This document shows positions 17,680-26,854 of a stretch of 64,000 nt of DNA, piece by piece. This DNA is from Coralliovum pocilloporae. Lineage in GTDB: Bacteria; Pseudomonadota; Alphaproteobacteria; Rhizobiales; Cohaesibacteraceae. The notes beneath the pieces were generated by a model, which made no database searches, was not told the DNA's origin, and saw only the letters and a program-made list of their open reading frames with translations. A program made the position numbers and the translations under genes. The stretch covers positions 682,001-746,000 of the forward strand of contig NZ_CP132542.1 in the NCBI RefSeq assembly GCF_030845175.1. The letters are read 5' to 3'. The first letter of the stretch is position 1. Each line of letters opens with the position of its first letter.

Positions 17680-18534
17680 TCAACCGGCCAATTCTCGGGA
17701 GCGACGGGCTGCCGCAGCAACGGCGCGCTCCAGCAAGGGCTGGAAACCATCATCAGCCATCAGAACTGAAAGTGCGGCTGCTGTCGTGCCACCTGGCGAT
17801 GTCACATTCTCCCGCAATGTTCCCGCAGCCAGATCTGATTGCCGGAGCAACTCTCCAGCGCCTGAGACCGTTTCACGCGCCAGACGCCGCGCCATATCCT
17901 CAGGCAGCCCGGCCGCCACACCAGCCTTCGCCAGTTCTTCAGCCAGCAGAAACACATAAGCCGGACCACTGCCTGATACGGCAGTCACCGCATCCATCTG
18001 CTCTTCAGAGCTAAGCCACTGAACAGAGCCAATACTCTCAAGCAGAGCATCAATGGTGGCCCGCATGTTGTCAGGGAAATGGTCATTGCCGATAACAGCC
18101 GAAATTCCCCGCCCGACCTGTGCAGGCGTGTTCGGCATAACCCGGACAACAGCCGTCTGATCTCCGAAGATATCTTCAAACTGACGAATAGGCGTGCCCG
18201 CAGCGATGGAAACAACAACGCTATCCGGCCCGGCAAGGGCCGCCAATTCAGGCAGCACATCAGCCATCATCTGCGGTTTAACAGCAACAAGCAGAACACT
18301 GGGCGTCACCGAAAGCCCTGTAACAGATTGCCTGACAGCGACCTTGTGACACTCGCAAAGAGACTGCATCTCTGAAGACAGGAACGGATCAACAACCGTG
18401 ACCTGCTCTCCGTCAAGGCCGCCAGCCAGCCAACCGGCCAGCATGGCACCACCCATTTTCCCTGCACCAATCAGAACAAGCGGCAGGGAGCGGGATAAAC
18501 TCGCCCCGGATGAACTCAACTGGGTCTGACTCAT
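17680..18534 (-). CDS. proC: Pyrroline-5-carboxylate reductase
   Basis: A 284-residue enzyme for the last step of proline synthesis. The NADPH-binding GAGKMGGAMLAGWL, AVKPQMM, VRVMPNTPAQVGRGI and the C-terminal AVSGSGPAYVFLLAEEL and VTSPGGTTAAAL signatures are all intact. The first 17 residues (Ser/Gln-rich) precede the core fold. Its start overlaps the upstream YbjN-type gene by 4 bases, so it is translationally coupled. Confidence 0.96.
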   Translation of the reverse strand: MSQTQLSSSGASLSRSLPLVLIGAGKMGGAMLAGWLAGGLDGEQVTVVDPFLSSEMQSLCECHKVAVRQSVTGLSVTPSVLLVAVKPQMMADVLPELAALAGPDSVVVSIAAGTPIRQFEDIFGDQTAVVRVMPNTPAQVGRGISAVIGNDHFPDNMRATIDALLESIGSVQWLSSEEQMDAVTAVSGSGPAYVFLLAEELAKAGVAAGLPEDMARRLARETVSGAGELLRQSDLAAGTLRENVTSPGGTTAAALSVLMADDGFQPLLERAVAAAARRSRELAG

Positions 18535-19031
18535 GCTTCTCCGGCCGTTTCAAACAAAGCACTCTCCACCGCTTCTGACGCTGTTTTCCCGGCCCAGACC
18601 ACAAACTGAAATGCCTGATAATAACGCTCGCAGGCTTCCAGAGCTGCGGTCAGAAGTCCTTCAACCTGGGTTTCACTCGGCTCGGCTCCGCCAGTCAGCA
18701 GAAGCGCATGGCGATACATGACCACACCTTCCTGCGTCCAGAGATCGAAATGACCGACCCACAGTCTTTCATTCACAATAGACAAGAGCCGGACAAGTTC
18801 CGTCCGTCTGTGTTCGGATATCTTCAGATCAAAGGCACAGGCCAGATGAAGCGCCTCGAAATCCTCCATCCAGGAGAATGAGACGTGGTAGTCACTCCAA
18901 GTACCTGCAATGGAAATGGTGATTTCATCTTCACCGCTGCGCTCGAAACTCCAGTCCCGAATAGCAGCGACCTGCTCGATGATGTCTACCGGATGAAGGG
19001 ACCGGTCGATGGGTATTTCGGTGAGGCTCAT
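18531..19031 (-). CDS. YbjN domain-containing protein
   Basis: A 166-residue acidic protein of the YbjN family (fold like type III secretion chaperones). Typical blocks are HPVDIIEQVAAIRDWSFER, ISIAGTWSDYHVSFSWMEDFEALHLACAFDLKI, and IVNERLWVGHFDLWTQEGVVMYRHALLL. The ATG at 19031 has GGGG 8 bases upstream; a GTG at 19037 would be too close to it. Coupling to proC by a 4-base overlap is frequent in Alphaproteobacteria, but the molecular role is unknown. Confidence 0.85.
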   Translation of the reverse strand: MSLTEIPIDRSLHPVDIIEQVAAIRDWSFERSGEDEITISIAGTWSDYHVSFSWMEDFEALHLACAFDLKISEHRRTELVRLLSIVNERLWVGHFDLWTQEGVVMYRHALLLTGGAEPSETQVEGLLTAALEACERYYQAFQFVVWAGKTASEAVESALFETAGEA

Positions 19032-19213
19032 TCGCACTACCCCGCACGTTTAGCCACGCAACAACCCGCGCAACACTGAAACGGAACCCGAACCCCTAAA
19101 AACAACACATACGAATCAACAACAATTCCACACGAATCCCGTTCATGTGCGAATATATAGTGCTTTGCCCTGATCACACACACATTTTATGCGCTTGTGG
19201 ACAGCTGGACGGA

Positions 19214-19465
19214 TCAGTCCTTTGAACGGGCTTCCAGCTCTTCGATACGCGCCTTCAGCACATCGATTTCGTCCAGAGCACGTGCAGCCATATCCCGGAC
19301 GGCCTCAAAGTCATCACGAGGCACCATATCCATATCAGACATCACCCGCTCGAGCTGGGCACGCATGGCTGTTTCCGCTTCCTTGCGCACACCCTGGGCA
19401 ACACCTGCGGCGTCTGTCATCAGCTTGGCGAAATCATCCAGCAAACGATTGGATGTCTGTGTCAT
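19214..19465 (-). CDS. ubiK: UbiK accessory factor (BMFP family)
   Basis: An 83-residue helical protein. The start at 19465 gives [21 protein letters not shown], the standard UbiK/YqiC beginning; the C-terminal half [32 protein letters not shown] is the coiled coil of the BMFP domain. In enterobacteria UbiK binds UbiJ lipids and helps aerobic ubiquinone synthesis. It is divergent from lgt. GAGAGAAGAG upstream serves as ribosome-binding site. Confidence 0.9.
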   Translation of the reverse strand: MTQTSNRLLDDFAKLMTDAAGVAQGVRKEAETAMRAQLERVMSDMDMVPRDDFEAVRDMAARALDEIDVLKARIEELEARSKD

Positions 19466-19633
19466 GGCTCTTCTCTCCATTTCAGAAGGTGGCGGCACAA
19501 TGATCAAATTTGCGTGCCAGCGCAAGCCCCGGAATGTCGCATCCCCCGGCAAAATGCCAGGAAACGAAAGTTCAGCACTGCGACCAGCTCTTGCCAAGTC
19601 CGCTATCCCTCAATAGGACTTGTGCAAAGTATT

Positions 19634-20476
19634 ATGAAAGGTGTGCCCGTGCCGGTTTTCGCCCTCCCCTTCCCTGCAATCGATCCTGTTCTGTTCGAGT
19701 TCGGGCCAATCGTGATCCGCTGGTATGCGCTCGCCTATATCGCGGGCATCTTCATCGGCCTGTGGTATGCAAAACGTCTGGCAGCCCACACGCGTCTTTG
19801 GCCGCAGAACACACCGGCCTATACACCGGTTGATCTGGATGACTTCCTGCTCTGGGCCGCGCTGGGGGTTATCCTCGGTGGGCGAGCCGGTTATGTACTC
19901 TTCTACGATTCAGGCTCCTATCTGGAAAATCCGCTCGAAATCATTGCCGTCTGGAATGGTGGCATGGCCTTTCACGGAGGGTTTCTGGGTGCCACGCTGG
20001 CCATGATCCTTTTTGCCCGACGGAGGGGCAAATCTGTCCTGAGCCTGTTTGATCTGTTTGCTGCGGCCGTTCCGTTTGGTCTCTTTTTCGGGCGCATCGC
20101 CAATTTCATCAATGGCGAATTGTTTGGTCGCGTAACGGATGTTCCATGGGCCGTGGTCTTTCCCCATGGCGGACCTCTGCCAAGACACCCGAGCCAACTG
20201 TATGAAGCCGGGCTTGAGGGGCTGCTGACGTTCGTTCTTCTGATGATTGCCGTAACACGCTTCAGAACGCTTCATACCCCCGGCCTCACCGCAGGCCTCT
20301 TCACCGCGCTTTACGGCCTGTTCCGCTTCACCGTCGAGTGGTTCAGAATGCCCGACGCCCATATTGGTTATCTGTCAGGCGGACTGACCATGGGCATGCT
20401 TCTGTCCCTGCCGATGATTCTGGCTGGCCTTGTTCTGATGGGCTACGCGAAGCGATCTGCCAGAGCCCGGGCATGA
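19634..20476 (+). CDS. lgt: Prolipoprotein diacylglyceryl transferase
   Basis: A 280-residue integral inner-membrane enzyme that adds diacylglycerol from phosphatidylglycerol to the lipobox cysteine of prelipoproteins. Motifs: [46 protein letters not shown] with the conserved His-Gly-Gly, [14 protein letters not shown] (the Lgt signature with essential Arg and Asn), and [12 protein letters not shown]. About seven hydrophobic helices. The start at 19634 fits the family; longer upstream reading is not homologous. The stop overlaps midA (ATGA). Confidence 0.96.
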   Translation: MKGVPVPVFALPFPAIDPVLFEFGPIVIRWYALAYIAGIFIGLWYAKRLAAHTRLWPQNTPAYTPVDLDDFLLWAALGVILGGRAGYVLFYDSGSYLENPLEIIAVWNGGMAFHGGFLGATLAMILFARRRGKSVLSLFDLFAAAVPFGLFFGRIANFINGELFGRVTDVPWAVVFPHGGPLPRHPSQLYEAGLEGLLTFVLLMIAVTRFRTLHTPGLTAGLFTALYGLFRFTVEWFRMPDAHIGYLSGGLTMGMLLSLPMILAGLVLMGYAKRSARARA

Positions 20477-21600
20477 CGGCCGCTTCAGAAGAAAAGACAC
20501 CCGCTCTTCTGTCCTTTCTGGAAAACCAGATTGTCACGACAGGCCCAATCTCAGTCGCGGACTATATGACACTCTGCCTCGGACACCCGCAACACGGCTA
20601 TTACGTGACCAGAGACCCTTTCGGCGCAGACGGAGATTTCACCACCGCCCCTGAAGTCAGCCAGCTCTTTGGAGAACTCATCGGCATCTGGCTGCTCAGC
20701 GTTGCCGAAACCCTGCCCGAAGCTGACACACTCAATCTGGTGGAGCTTGGCCCCGGGCGCGGAACCCTGATGGCAGACATCCTCCGCACCATCAGAAAAC
20801 TGAACCCGGACCTGAAGAGAAGATTATCGGCCCATCTTGTGGAGATGAGCCCGGTTCTCAGAGAGTTACAACGCAAACGCCTTGCTGCTGAGGAGACCAC
20901 TCTCCAATGGCACCATGATATCTCCACATTGCCGGAGAACGGACCGCTTCTGATCGTGGCCAACGAGTTCTTTGATGCCCTGCCCATTCGACAGTTCATC
21001 TATTCAGGGGCAGAGTGGCATGAACGCGGCATCCGGCTTTCAGATGACAGTCAACTGACCTTCTGCCACAAACCCGCCTCGCTTGACCCGACATTATTCA
21101 GAGATCTGCCAGACCCGAAAGCTGGCGACATCCTTGAGACATCTCCCACCTCTCAGGCAATCATCAGCGAACTCTCAGAACGGCTTCAGCAGCAGGGGGG
21201 TGCCGCTCTTCTGATTGATTACGGCTACACGGCACCGGGTTATGGAGACACGTTTCAGGCACTGTCAAAGCACCAGTATGCCGACCCTCTGACCGCTCCC
21301 GGCGAGAGAGATCTGACTGCTCATGTGAATTTCGCAGCCCTTGCAGAAACTGCCGGACAGGCAGGGCCTGCAATCCATGGTCCGGTGACACAAGGCGATT
21401 TCCTGTTGGAAATGGGCCTTCTGCAACGTGCCGGACAATTGGGTTATGGCAAAACGTCAGAAGAGCAGGATCGTATCCGTTCCGATGTGGAACGGCTGGC
21501 AGCGGACGATCAGATGGGCCGTCTGTTCAAGGTTCTGGCTCTTTCAGGGCCTGGCAAAAACAACCCGCCACCCGGCTTTGAAACATCACAATCATCGTGA
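20473..21600 (+). CDS. MidA/NDUFAF7-type SAM-dependent methyltransferase
   Basis: A 375-residue class I methyltransferase of the MidA family (mitochondrial NDUFAF7 dimethylates an arginine of a complex I subunit). Blocks: [60 protein letters not shown] (SAM loop), [26 protein letters not shown] and LIDYGY. The ATG at 20473 overlaps the lgt stop by 4 bases. Complex I modification is inference for the bacterial protein. Confidence 0.88.
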   Translation: MTAASEEKTPALLSFLENQIVTTGPISVADYMTLCLGHPQHGYYVTRDPFGADGDFTTAPEVSQLFGELIGIWLLSVAETLPEADTLNLVELGPGRGTLMADILRTIRKLNPDLKRRLSAHLVEMSPVLRELQRKRLAAEETTLQWHHDISTLPENGPLLIVANEFFDALPIRQFIYSGAEWHERGIRLSDDSQLTFCHKPASLDPTLFRDLPDPKAGDILETSPTSQAIISELSERLQQQGGAALLIDYGYTAPGYGDTFQALSKHQYADPLTAPGERDLTAHVNFAALAETAGQAGPAIHGPVTQGDFLLEMGLLQRAGQLGYGKTSEEQDRIRSDVERLAADDQMGRLFKVLALSGPGKNNPPPGFETSQSS

Positions 21601-21639
21601 TGAGCAAAGCAGATACGGGCAGCAACAAATTACACATTT

Positions 21640-21659
21640 GATGAAAACGGCTTTTCATC
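21640..21659. other. Perfect hairpin upstream of pgeF
   Basis: GATGAAAA and TTTTCATC form an 8-bp stem with a 4-base loop in the 111-base gap between the MidA-like gene and pgeF. There is no T-run after it, so termination is doubtful; it could be a partial terminator or an RNA stability element. Confidence 0.4.
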
Positions 21660-21711
21660 CGTTCCGCAAATCCCTAAGCTCGCAGGTCGCGAAGCAATAT
21701 TTGGCAGTTCC

Positions 21712-22479
21712 ATGATTGAAGCAGACAGTCTGAAAACGGCCTCCGGCACTATACGCCATGGTTTCTTTACGCGGCAGAACGGCCAGTCGACGGGCCTCTA
21801 TCACAGCCGCAATTGTGGTCTCGGCTCGGGCGACGAGCGAGAAACCGTTGTCAAAAACCGGGAATCGGTTGCCCTGGCACTGGGTGTCGATGGTGATAGT
21901 CTCGCAACACCTTATCAGATTCACGGCATCACTGTTCATGTGGCCGATGGCCCTGTTGCTGAAGAAGCGCGCCCGAAAGCCGATGCCATTGTCACCAAAA
22001 CACCCGGGCTGGCCATTGGCATTGTCACGGCTGATTGCGGACCGGTTCTGTTTGCAGACCCGGACGCGCAGATAGTTGGAGCGGCTCACGCTGGCTGGAA
22101 AGGTGCTTCATCCGGTGTTCTCGAGGCAACCATAGACACTATGGTCGCACAGGGCGCTGAACGGCATCGTATCACGGCAGTTCTCGGGCCAACGATTTCC
22201 CAGCGCAATTATGAAGTGGGTCCGGAATTTGTTGAGCGCCTCCTGACGCTGGATGAAGATAATTCAGCATTCTTCATTCCATCCACCCGTGCCGACCATG
22301 CCATGTTTGATCTGCCGGGATATATTCTCAGCCGTTTACGTGGATGCGGTCTTGCGTCTGCAACGGCGACAGGTCATTGCACATATGAAGACGAAACTGC
22401 TTTCTTTAGTTATAGACGCGCAACCCACCGGTCAGAGCCAGACTATGGACGCCAGATTTCCGCAATAGCACTGCAATAA
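21712..22479 (+). CDS. pgeF: Peptidoglycan editing factor / multicopper polyphenol oxidase-like
   Basis: A 255-residue YfiH/DUF152 family protein. Metal ligands are visible in YQIHG, TADCGPVLFAD and AGAAHAGWKG; the GPTISQRNYEVG block, and the CTYEDETAFFSYRRATHRSEPDYGRQISAIAL end are typical. E. coli YfiH (PgeF) removes mis-incorporated amino acids from peptidoglycan precursors; purine nucleoside phosphorylase and laccase activities are also reported for the family. The ribosome-binding site is weak. A M24 homologue follows after 16 bases. Confidence 0.92.
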   Translation: MIEADSLKTASGTIRHGFFTRQNGQSTGLYHSRNCGLGSGDERETVVKNRESVALALGVDGDSLATPYQIHGITVHVADGPVAEEARPKADAIVTKTPGLAIGIVTADCGPVLFADPDAQIVGAAHAGWKGASSGVLEATIDTMVAQGAERHRITAVLGPTISQRNYEVGPEFVERLLTLDEDNSAFFIPSTRADHAMFDLPGYILSRLRGCGLASATATGHCTYEDETAFFSYRRATHRSEPDYGRQISAIALQ

Positions 22480-22495
22480 CAGGGGAGGTGCTTTG

Positions 22496-23650
22496 ATGGT
22501 TTTACATTTCAGTCAGGACGAGTTTGTTCGTCGGAAGTCACAGACCCTTGCTCAAATGGAAGCAAACGGTCTCGATGCATTGCTGATGTTTGCTCCCGAA
22601 AGCATGTACTGGCTCACCGGGTTTGACACATTCGGCTTCTGCTTCCTGCAATGTCTGGTGTTGCGCAAATCCGGCGAAATGACCCTGATGACCCGTGCGC
22701 CCGATCTTCTGCAGGCCAAACACACATCCGATATCAGCGACATCCGTATCTGGGTCGACAGGGATGAATCAGGCCCGGTCATCCAGCTGCGAGATATGCT
22801 TGATGATATTGACCTGCTGGGCTGCAAGCTCGGGGTGGAATACGGCACGCAAGGATTCACGGCCCAACAGGGTATCGCCTTTAACGAGCTGATGCGCAGC
22901 TTTGCCTCTGTTGAGGATGCATCCGACATCATCCCGCGCCTCAGGTCCGTCAAGAGCTTTGCAGAAATCGAATATATGCGTGAAGCCTCACGCCTGTCCG
23001 ATCTGGCATGGAACGCTGCCCTTCAGGAAACCGCATCCGGTGTCAATGAAGGCCGGATCCTGGCTGCCATGCAGGGAGCTGTTCTTGAGAATGACGGTGA
23101 TTACCCGGCCAATGAATTTGTTATCGGCTCTGGCGCTGATGCCCTGCTCTGCCGGTACAAGTCAGGCCGCAGGACACTGGATGCGCAGGACCAGCTGACC
23201 GTGGAATTCGCCGGAGCCTACCGGCACTATCATGCTCCGGGCATCCGCACTCTGATTATCGGTCGACCGACCCCCAGACATCTGGAATTCTATGATGCCT
23301 GTCGCGCCACGCTGACCCGGATGGAAGAGGCCATGCGTCCCGGCAATACCTTCTCGGACGTCTTCGTGGCCCATGCCAACGAACTTGATTCCCGGTCCCT
23401 TTATCCCAATCGGCTGAACGCCTGTGGATACAGTGTCGGTGCGCGTTTTGCACCAAGCTGGATGGACTGGCCGATGTTCTACCGTGATAATGAAGCCATA
23501 ATTGAGCCTCATATGGTTCTGTTCGGACACATTATCCTGACAGACAGCGATACAGGCACAGCCATGTGTCTCGGTCGTACATATCTTACAACAGACGGCG
23601 CACCGGAACCCTTGTCGGATGCGCCTCTCGATCTCGTCGTCAAGGCATAG
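22496..23650 (+). CDS. M24-fold (creatinase/aminopeptidase P) homologue lacking metal ligands
   Basis: A 384-residue protein with a creatinase N-terminal domain (about 1-140) and a pita-bread C-terminal domain. In metal-dependent M24 enzymes the ligands are D, D, H, E, E; here the first pair lies in LTVEFAGAYRHYHAPGIRT (E and A in place of the aspartates), the HGIG segment reads GYSVGARFAPSW, and EPGM...EP reads EPHMVLFGHIIL. The enzyme is thus probably metal-free, as creatinase is, and unlikely to be a standard aminopeptidase P. ATG 22496 has GGGGAGG 7 bases upstream; TTG at 22493 is less likely. Substrate unknown. Confidence 0.8.
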   Translation: MVLHFSQDEFVRRKSQTLAQMEANGLDALLMFAPESMYWLTGFDTFGFCFLQCLVLRKSGEMTLMTRAPDLLQAKHTSDISDIRIWVDRDESGPVIQLRDMLDDIDLLGCKLGVEYGTQGFTAQQGIAFNELMRSFASVEDASDIIPRLRSVKSFAEIEYMREASRLSDLAWNAALQETASGVNEGRILAAMQGAVLENDGDYPANEFVIGSGADALLCRYKSGRRTLDAQDQLTVEFAGAYRHYHAPGIRTLIIGRPTPRHLEFYDACRATLTRMEEAMRPGNTFSDVFVAHANELDSRSLYPNRLNACGYSVGARFAPSWMDWPMFYRDNEAIIEPHMVLFGHIILTDSDTGTAMCLGRTYLTTDGAPEPLSDAPLDLVVKA

Positions 23651-23652
23651 AC

Positions 23653-24165
23653 ATGCGTATTACAACACTCACGGCCAGTTTCAGTTTTCTGCTCACTCTG
23701 GCGGCCTGCAGCAGTGGATCGCTTCCCACTGCAGACATCAGTGTCGGACCGACCACCGCACCAGCCGCAGCCGCACCGGAAACCTTTGAAAACAGGCAGA
23801 ATGCGGCTTATGTCTTCGAACCACTGGTCGGCGCACCCCAGGAAGTCGGCACACAGCTTTCCCAGAGACTGGCTTCTACCGCTGAACAGCGAGGCGTGAA
23901 AATCCTGCCTCCGACACTGGGTGAGCCAACCCACAAGATCAAAGGCTACCTGAGTGCGGTGAACAATGGTGCCGGAACTCTGGTCAACTACACCTGGGAT
24001 ATTCTGACGCCCGACAATCAGCGGGTGTTCCGCATCAGGGGAGAAGCGCTGGGAGACCAGTCGAGTGACCCATGGAGCGGGGTCACCTCCCAGACCGTTG
24101 CTGACATCGCATCTGACACGATTGATCAGATCAAACAATGGCAGACCAGAAATCCTCAACCATGA
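23653..24165 (+). CDS. Putative lipoprotein
   Basis: A 170-residue exported protein with a lipobox LAAC at residues 16-19 (C19 modified), followed by an Ala/Pro/Thr-rich linker to about 45. The globular part has QLSQRLASTAEQRGVKILP, HKIKGYLSAVNNGAGTLVNYTWDIL and RVFRIRGEALG, like LPS-assembly-type or ABC-type auxiliary lipoproteins that carry a small alpha/beta domain; I cannot name the family. It starts 2 bases after the M24 homologue, so it is in its operon. Lgt, which would lipidate it, is encoded 3 kb upstream. Confidence 0.75.
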   Translation: MRITTLTASFSFLLTLAACSSGSLPTADISVGPTTAPAAAAPETFENRQNAAYVFEPLVGAPQEVGTQLSQRLASTAEQRGVKILPPTLGEPTHKIKGYLSAVNNGAGTLVNYTWDILTPDNQRVFRIRGEALGDQSSDPWSGVTSQTVADIASDTIDQIKQWQTRNPQP

Positions 24166-24324
24166 TCCGGGAACACGGGCCCGTAAGCATCTGAATCTCT
24201 CATTCACCGGTTTACATCCGGGCCGTTCCGTGGTTACAAGGCGACCTCTCATCATAAACAGCGCATTCAGGCGGGAATGAAGGCTCTCGTGGGATGCTGA
24301 AACAGTACCGAGGGCATAAGGCCA

Positions 24325-25257
24325 ATGAAACTGGTTGCCGGTAACTCCAATCACAAGCTGGCGGGGGCCATCGCCGCTTATCTGAATGTGGAAATGACGA
24401 ACGCCTCAGTCCGCCGCTTTGCGGATCAGGAAGTCTTCGTCGAAATCCATGAGAACGTCCGCGGCGAGGATGTGTTTGTCATCCAGTCGACATCCTATCC
24501 CGCCAATGACCATCTGATGGAACTTCTGATCCTGATTGATGCTCTGAGACGCGCTTCTGCCCGCCGTATCACAGCCGTTCTGCCCTATTTCGGCTATGCC
24601 CGTCAGGACAGAAAGCCAGGCCCCAGAACGCCGATTTCTGCCAAGCTGGTTTCTAACCTGATCACAAATGCCGGTGCGGATCGCGTTCTGACGCTTGACC
24701 TGCATGCCGGTCAGATCCAGGGCTTCTTTGACATCCCGACCGACAACCTTTTCGCAGCACCGATCATGGCGCGCGATATCAAGGAACATTACACCACTGA
24801 CAACGTCATGGTCGTATCCCCTGACGTCGGCGGCGTGGTTCGTGCTCGTGCCCTGGCCAAACGGATCGATGCTCCGCTGTCCATCGTCGACAAGCGCCGC
24901 GATCGTCCGGGCGAATCGGAAGTGATGAACATCATCGGTGAAGTGGACGGCAAGGATTGTATTCTTGTTGATGACATCATCGATTCAGGCGGCACGCTGT
25001 GTAATGCGGCAGAAGCTCTTTTGGCCAAAGGCGCAAACAGCGTAACAGCCTATATTACCCATGGCGTTCTGTCCGGCGGTGCAGTTGCCCGTATCACGTC
25101 TTCCAAACTCAAGGAACTGGTCATCACCAATTCCATCGAGCCAACGGAAGCCATCGAGGCCGCTCACAACATCCGGGTGCTGTCTCTCGACAATCTGCTG
25201 GGTGAAGCCATTGCACGGACGGCGGACGAACAGTCCGTTTCATCTCTGTTCGACTAG
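24325..25257 (+). CDS. prs: Ribose-phosphate pyrophosphokinase
   Basis: A 310-residue PRPP synthetase. Signatures: [24 protein letters not shown], the [26 protein letters not shown] loop, [30 protein letters not shown], and the PRPP-binding [11 protein letters not shown]. It supplies PRPP for nucleotide, histidine and NAD synthesis and for the Apt reaction encoded at 29.6 kb. It is preceded by a 159-base gap and followed by a hairpin and a separate promoter for rplY. Confidence 0.97.
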   Translation: MKLVAGNSNHKLAGAIAAYLNVEMTNASVRRFADQEVFVEIHENVRGEDVFVIQSTSYPANDHLMELLILIDALRRASARRITAVLPYFGYARQDRKPGPRTPISAKLVSNLITNAGADRVLTLDLHAGQIQGFFDIPTDNLFAAPIMARDIKEHYTTDNVMVVSPDVGGVVRARALAKRIDAPLSIVDKRRDRPGESEVMNIIGEVDGKDCILVDDIIDSGGTLCNAAEALLAKGANSVTAYITHGVLSGGAVARITSSKLKELVITNSIEPTEAIEAAHNIRVLSLDNLLGEAIARTADEQSVSSLFD

Positions 25258-25263
25258 GTTCAG

Positions 25264-25300
25264 TCTGGCGGAAGTCTCTCGGATTTCCGCCAGATTCTGG
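25264..25300 (+). terminator. Hairpin at the end of prs
   Basis: TCTGGCGGAA (25264-25273) pairs perfectly with TTCCGCCAGA (25285-25294) across an 11-base loop, 7 bases after the prs stop. Only TT follows, so it is a weak intrinsic terminator or a 3' end stabiliser. Confidence 0.7.
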
Positions 25301-25311
25301 CAATTGCGCGC

Positions 25312-25340
25312 TTGTCATCCTTCCCAGAGTGGATTATAAG
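25312..25340 (+). promoter_or_regulatory. Sigma70-type promoter for rplY
   Basis: TTGTCA (25312-25317) and TATAAG (25335-25340) are separated by 17 bases, the optimal spacing. Transcription would start near 25347, right at the first stem of the structured leader described next. This suggests that rplY-pth-ychF have their own promoter rather than depending only on prs. Confidence 0.7.
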
Positions 25341-25346
25341 CGCGCC

Positions 25347-25429
25347 AGTCCGTGTTGATCACCCTTGGAGGAGACACGGCAGGTGGGCCGCGCCGCGGCC
25401 TTTTTTATTTCTGTTTAAGGAGAATACCG
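25347..25429 (+). promoter_or_regulatory. Structured rplY leader with candidate attenuator
   Basis: The first hairpin is CCGTGT (25350-25355) with ACACGG (25374-25379). A second hairpin follows, GGCCGC (25386-25391) with GCGGCC (25395-25400) and a 3-base loop, then six T (25401-25406), which is an intrinsic terminator placed 23 bases before the rplY start codon. AAGGAG follows as ribosome-binding site. The intervening TTGGAGGAGA in the first loop could pair alternatively. Feedback by L25, as for other ribosomal protein leaders, is a hypothesis; gammaproteobacterial rplY is known to have a leader, but I cannot compare them here. Confidence 0.6.
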
Positions 25430-26068
25430 ATGGCTCAGACATCAGACCTGACCGCCACGGTGCGTGAACGGGCCGGCAAGGGGGCCGCTCGTGAAGCACG
25501 TCGCAACAACCTGGTACCAGCTGTAATCTACGGCAACAAGCAGGACCCGCTTTCCATTCAGCTGCCTTACAAAGAAACCGCAATGGCCATCTTTGGCGGC
25601 GGCTTTCTGACCAACGTCATCACCATCGACGTTGACGGCAAGAAAGAGAAAGTCATCCCGCGCGATTACCAGCTTGATCCGGTTCGCGACTTTGTCATGC
25701 ATGTGGATTTCCTGCGTGTTGGCCGCAACACGGTTGTAACCGTTGAGATCCCGGCTGAATTCATCAACGAAGAAGAATGCCCGGGTCTGACCCGTGGTGG
25801 CGTTCTCAACGTTGTCCGTCACGCTATTGAAGTAAACTGCCCGGCTGACAGCATTCCGGACACCATCGTCTGTGACCTGAAAGGTCTCGACCTCGGCGAC
25901 GGCCTGCACATCTCTGCAGTCAACCTTCCGGAAGGCGTTGAGCCGACCATCACCGATCGTGACTTCACCATCGCCACCATTGCCGCTCCGGCTGGCCTGA
26001 AAGAAGAGAGCGATGACGAAGACGGCGAAGCTGAAGCAGAAGCTGTAGAAGCACCGTCTGAAGACTAA
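25430..26068 (+). CDS. rplY: 50S ribosomal protein L25/general stress protein Ctc
   Basis: A 212-residue long form (Ctc type) of L25 that binds 5S rRNA. The N-terminal 5S-binding domain (about 1-95, with [24 protein letters not shown]) is followed by the beta C-terminal domain ([40 protein letters not shown]) and a very acidic tail of E, D and A. The start at 25430 has AAGGAG 6-8 bases upstream. It has its own promoter and leader, and pth follows after 32 bases. Confidence 0.96.
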   Translation: MAQTSDLTATVRERAGKGAAREARRNNLVPAVIYGNKQDPLSIQLPYKETAMAIFGGGFLTNVITIDVDGKKEKVIPRDYQLDPVRDFVMHVDFLRVGRNTVVTVEIPAEFINEEECPGLTRGGVLNVVRHAIEVNCPADSIPDTIVCDLKGLDLGDGLHISAVNLPEGVEPTITDRDFTIATIAAPAGLKEESDDEDGEAEAEAVEAPSED

Positions 26069-26100
26069 GATCTGTTTGTGCCGGTCAACGGAGAGCCACC

Positions 26101-26820
26101 ATGCTGATCTTTGCAGGGCTTGGTAATCCCGGTGCCAAATATGCGGGCAACCGGCACAATATCGGCTTCATGGCGGCGGACGAAATCGCCCGTCGCCATA
26201 ACTTTGGCCCCTGGCGCCAGAAAATGCAGGCGGAAATCGCCGAAGGCCAGCTCGCAGGTGAAAAGATCCTGCTGATCAAACCCCAAACCTATATGAATGA
26301 GTCAGGCCGCGCCGTTGGCGAGCTCATGCGGTTCTACAAGCTTTCCCCGCAGGATATCGTCGTTTTCTATGACGAGCTTGACCTTGTCCCAGGTAAGGTC
26401 CGGGTCAAGACAGGCGGCGGCAGTGGCGGCCATAATGGCATCAAGTCCATCGATGCCCATTGCGGCAAGGACTATCATCGCGTGCGCATCGGCATTGGCC
26501 ATCCCGGCTCCAGGGAACGGGTGCATGGATATGTTCTGGGCGATTTTGCCAAGGCTGACCAGGAGTGGCTGGACCCCTTGCTTGATGAAATCAGCCGCAA
26601 CGCCGATTATTTGGCCCGCGGCGACGCCCCCGGTTTCATGACCCGGGTGGCCGAGGCAACGCGAACCTCGAAACCGGTGGCCTCGGAGACAAAGCCAGCT
26701 CAGAAGTCAAAACAGAAAAGTCACATACACCAGGCACGGACTTCCCAGTCTAAGCCGAGGATTCCTGAAAAGGGACCGATGGCTGACATGCTGAAGAAAC
26801 TGTTTGGCGACAAGGATTAA
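26101..26820 (+). CDS. pth: Peptidyl-tRNA hydrolase
   Basis: A 239-residue Pth that frees tRNA from drop-off peptides. Catalytic H19 and N9 lie in [59 protein letters not shown] and [10 protein letters not shown] complete the active site. The E. coli enzyme has 194 residues; here about 45 extra residues form a Lys/Ser/Gln-rich tail ([17 protein letters not shown]) ending in a small helix, [13 protein letters not shown]. The tail looks disordered and may add RNA contacts. It is between rplY and ychF. Confidence 0.95.
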   Translation: MLIFAGLGNPGAKYAGNRHNIGFMAADEIARRHNFGPWRQKMQAEIAEGQLAGEKILLIKPQTYMNESGRAVGELMRFYKLSPQDIVVFYDELDLVPGKVRVKTGGGSGGHNGIKSIDAHCGKDYHRVRIGIGHPGSRERVHGYVLGDFAKADQEWLDPLLDEISRNADYLARGDAPGFMTRVAEATRTSKPVASETKPAQKSKQKSHIHQARTSQSKPRIPEKGPMADMLKKLFGDKD

Positions 26821-26854
26821 CGCCCCAACGGGCACAAGAACAGGACCGGGACCG

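Noticed and set aside
20338..20472. N-terminal extension of the MidA-like gene into lgt
   Set aside because: The first 45 residues are the shadow of the lgt reading frame; ATG 20473 coupled to the lgt stop is more credible.
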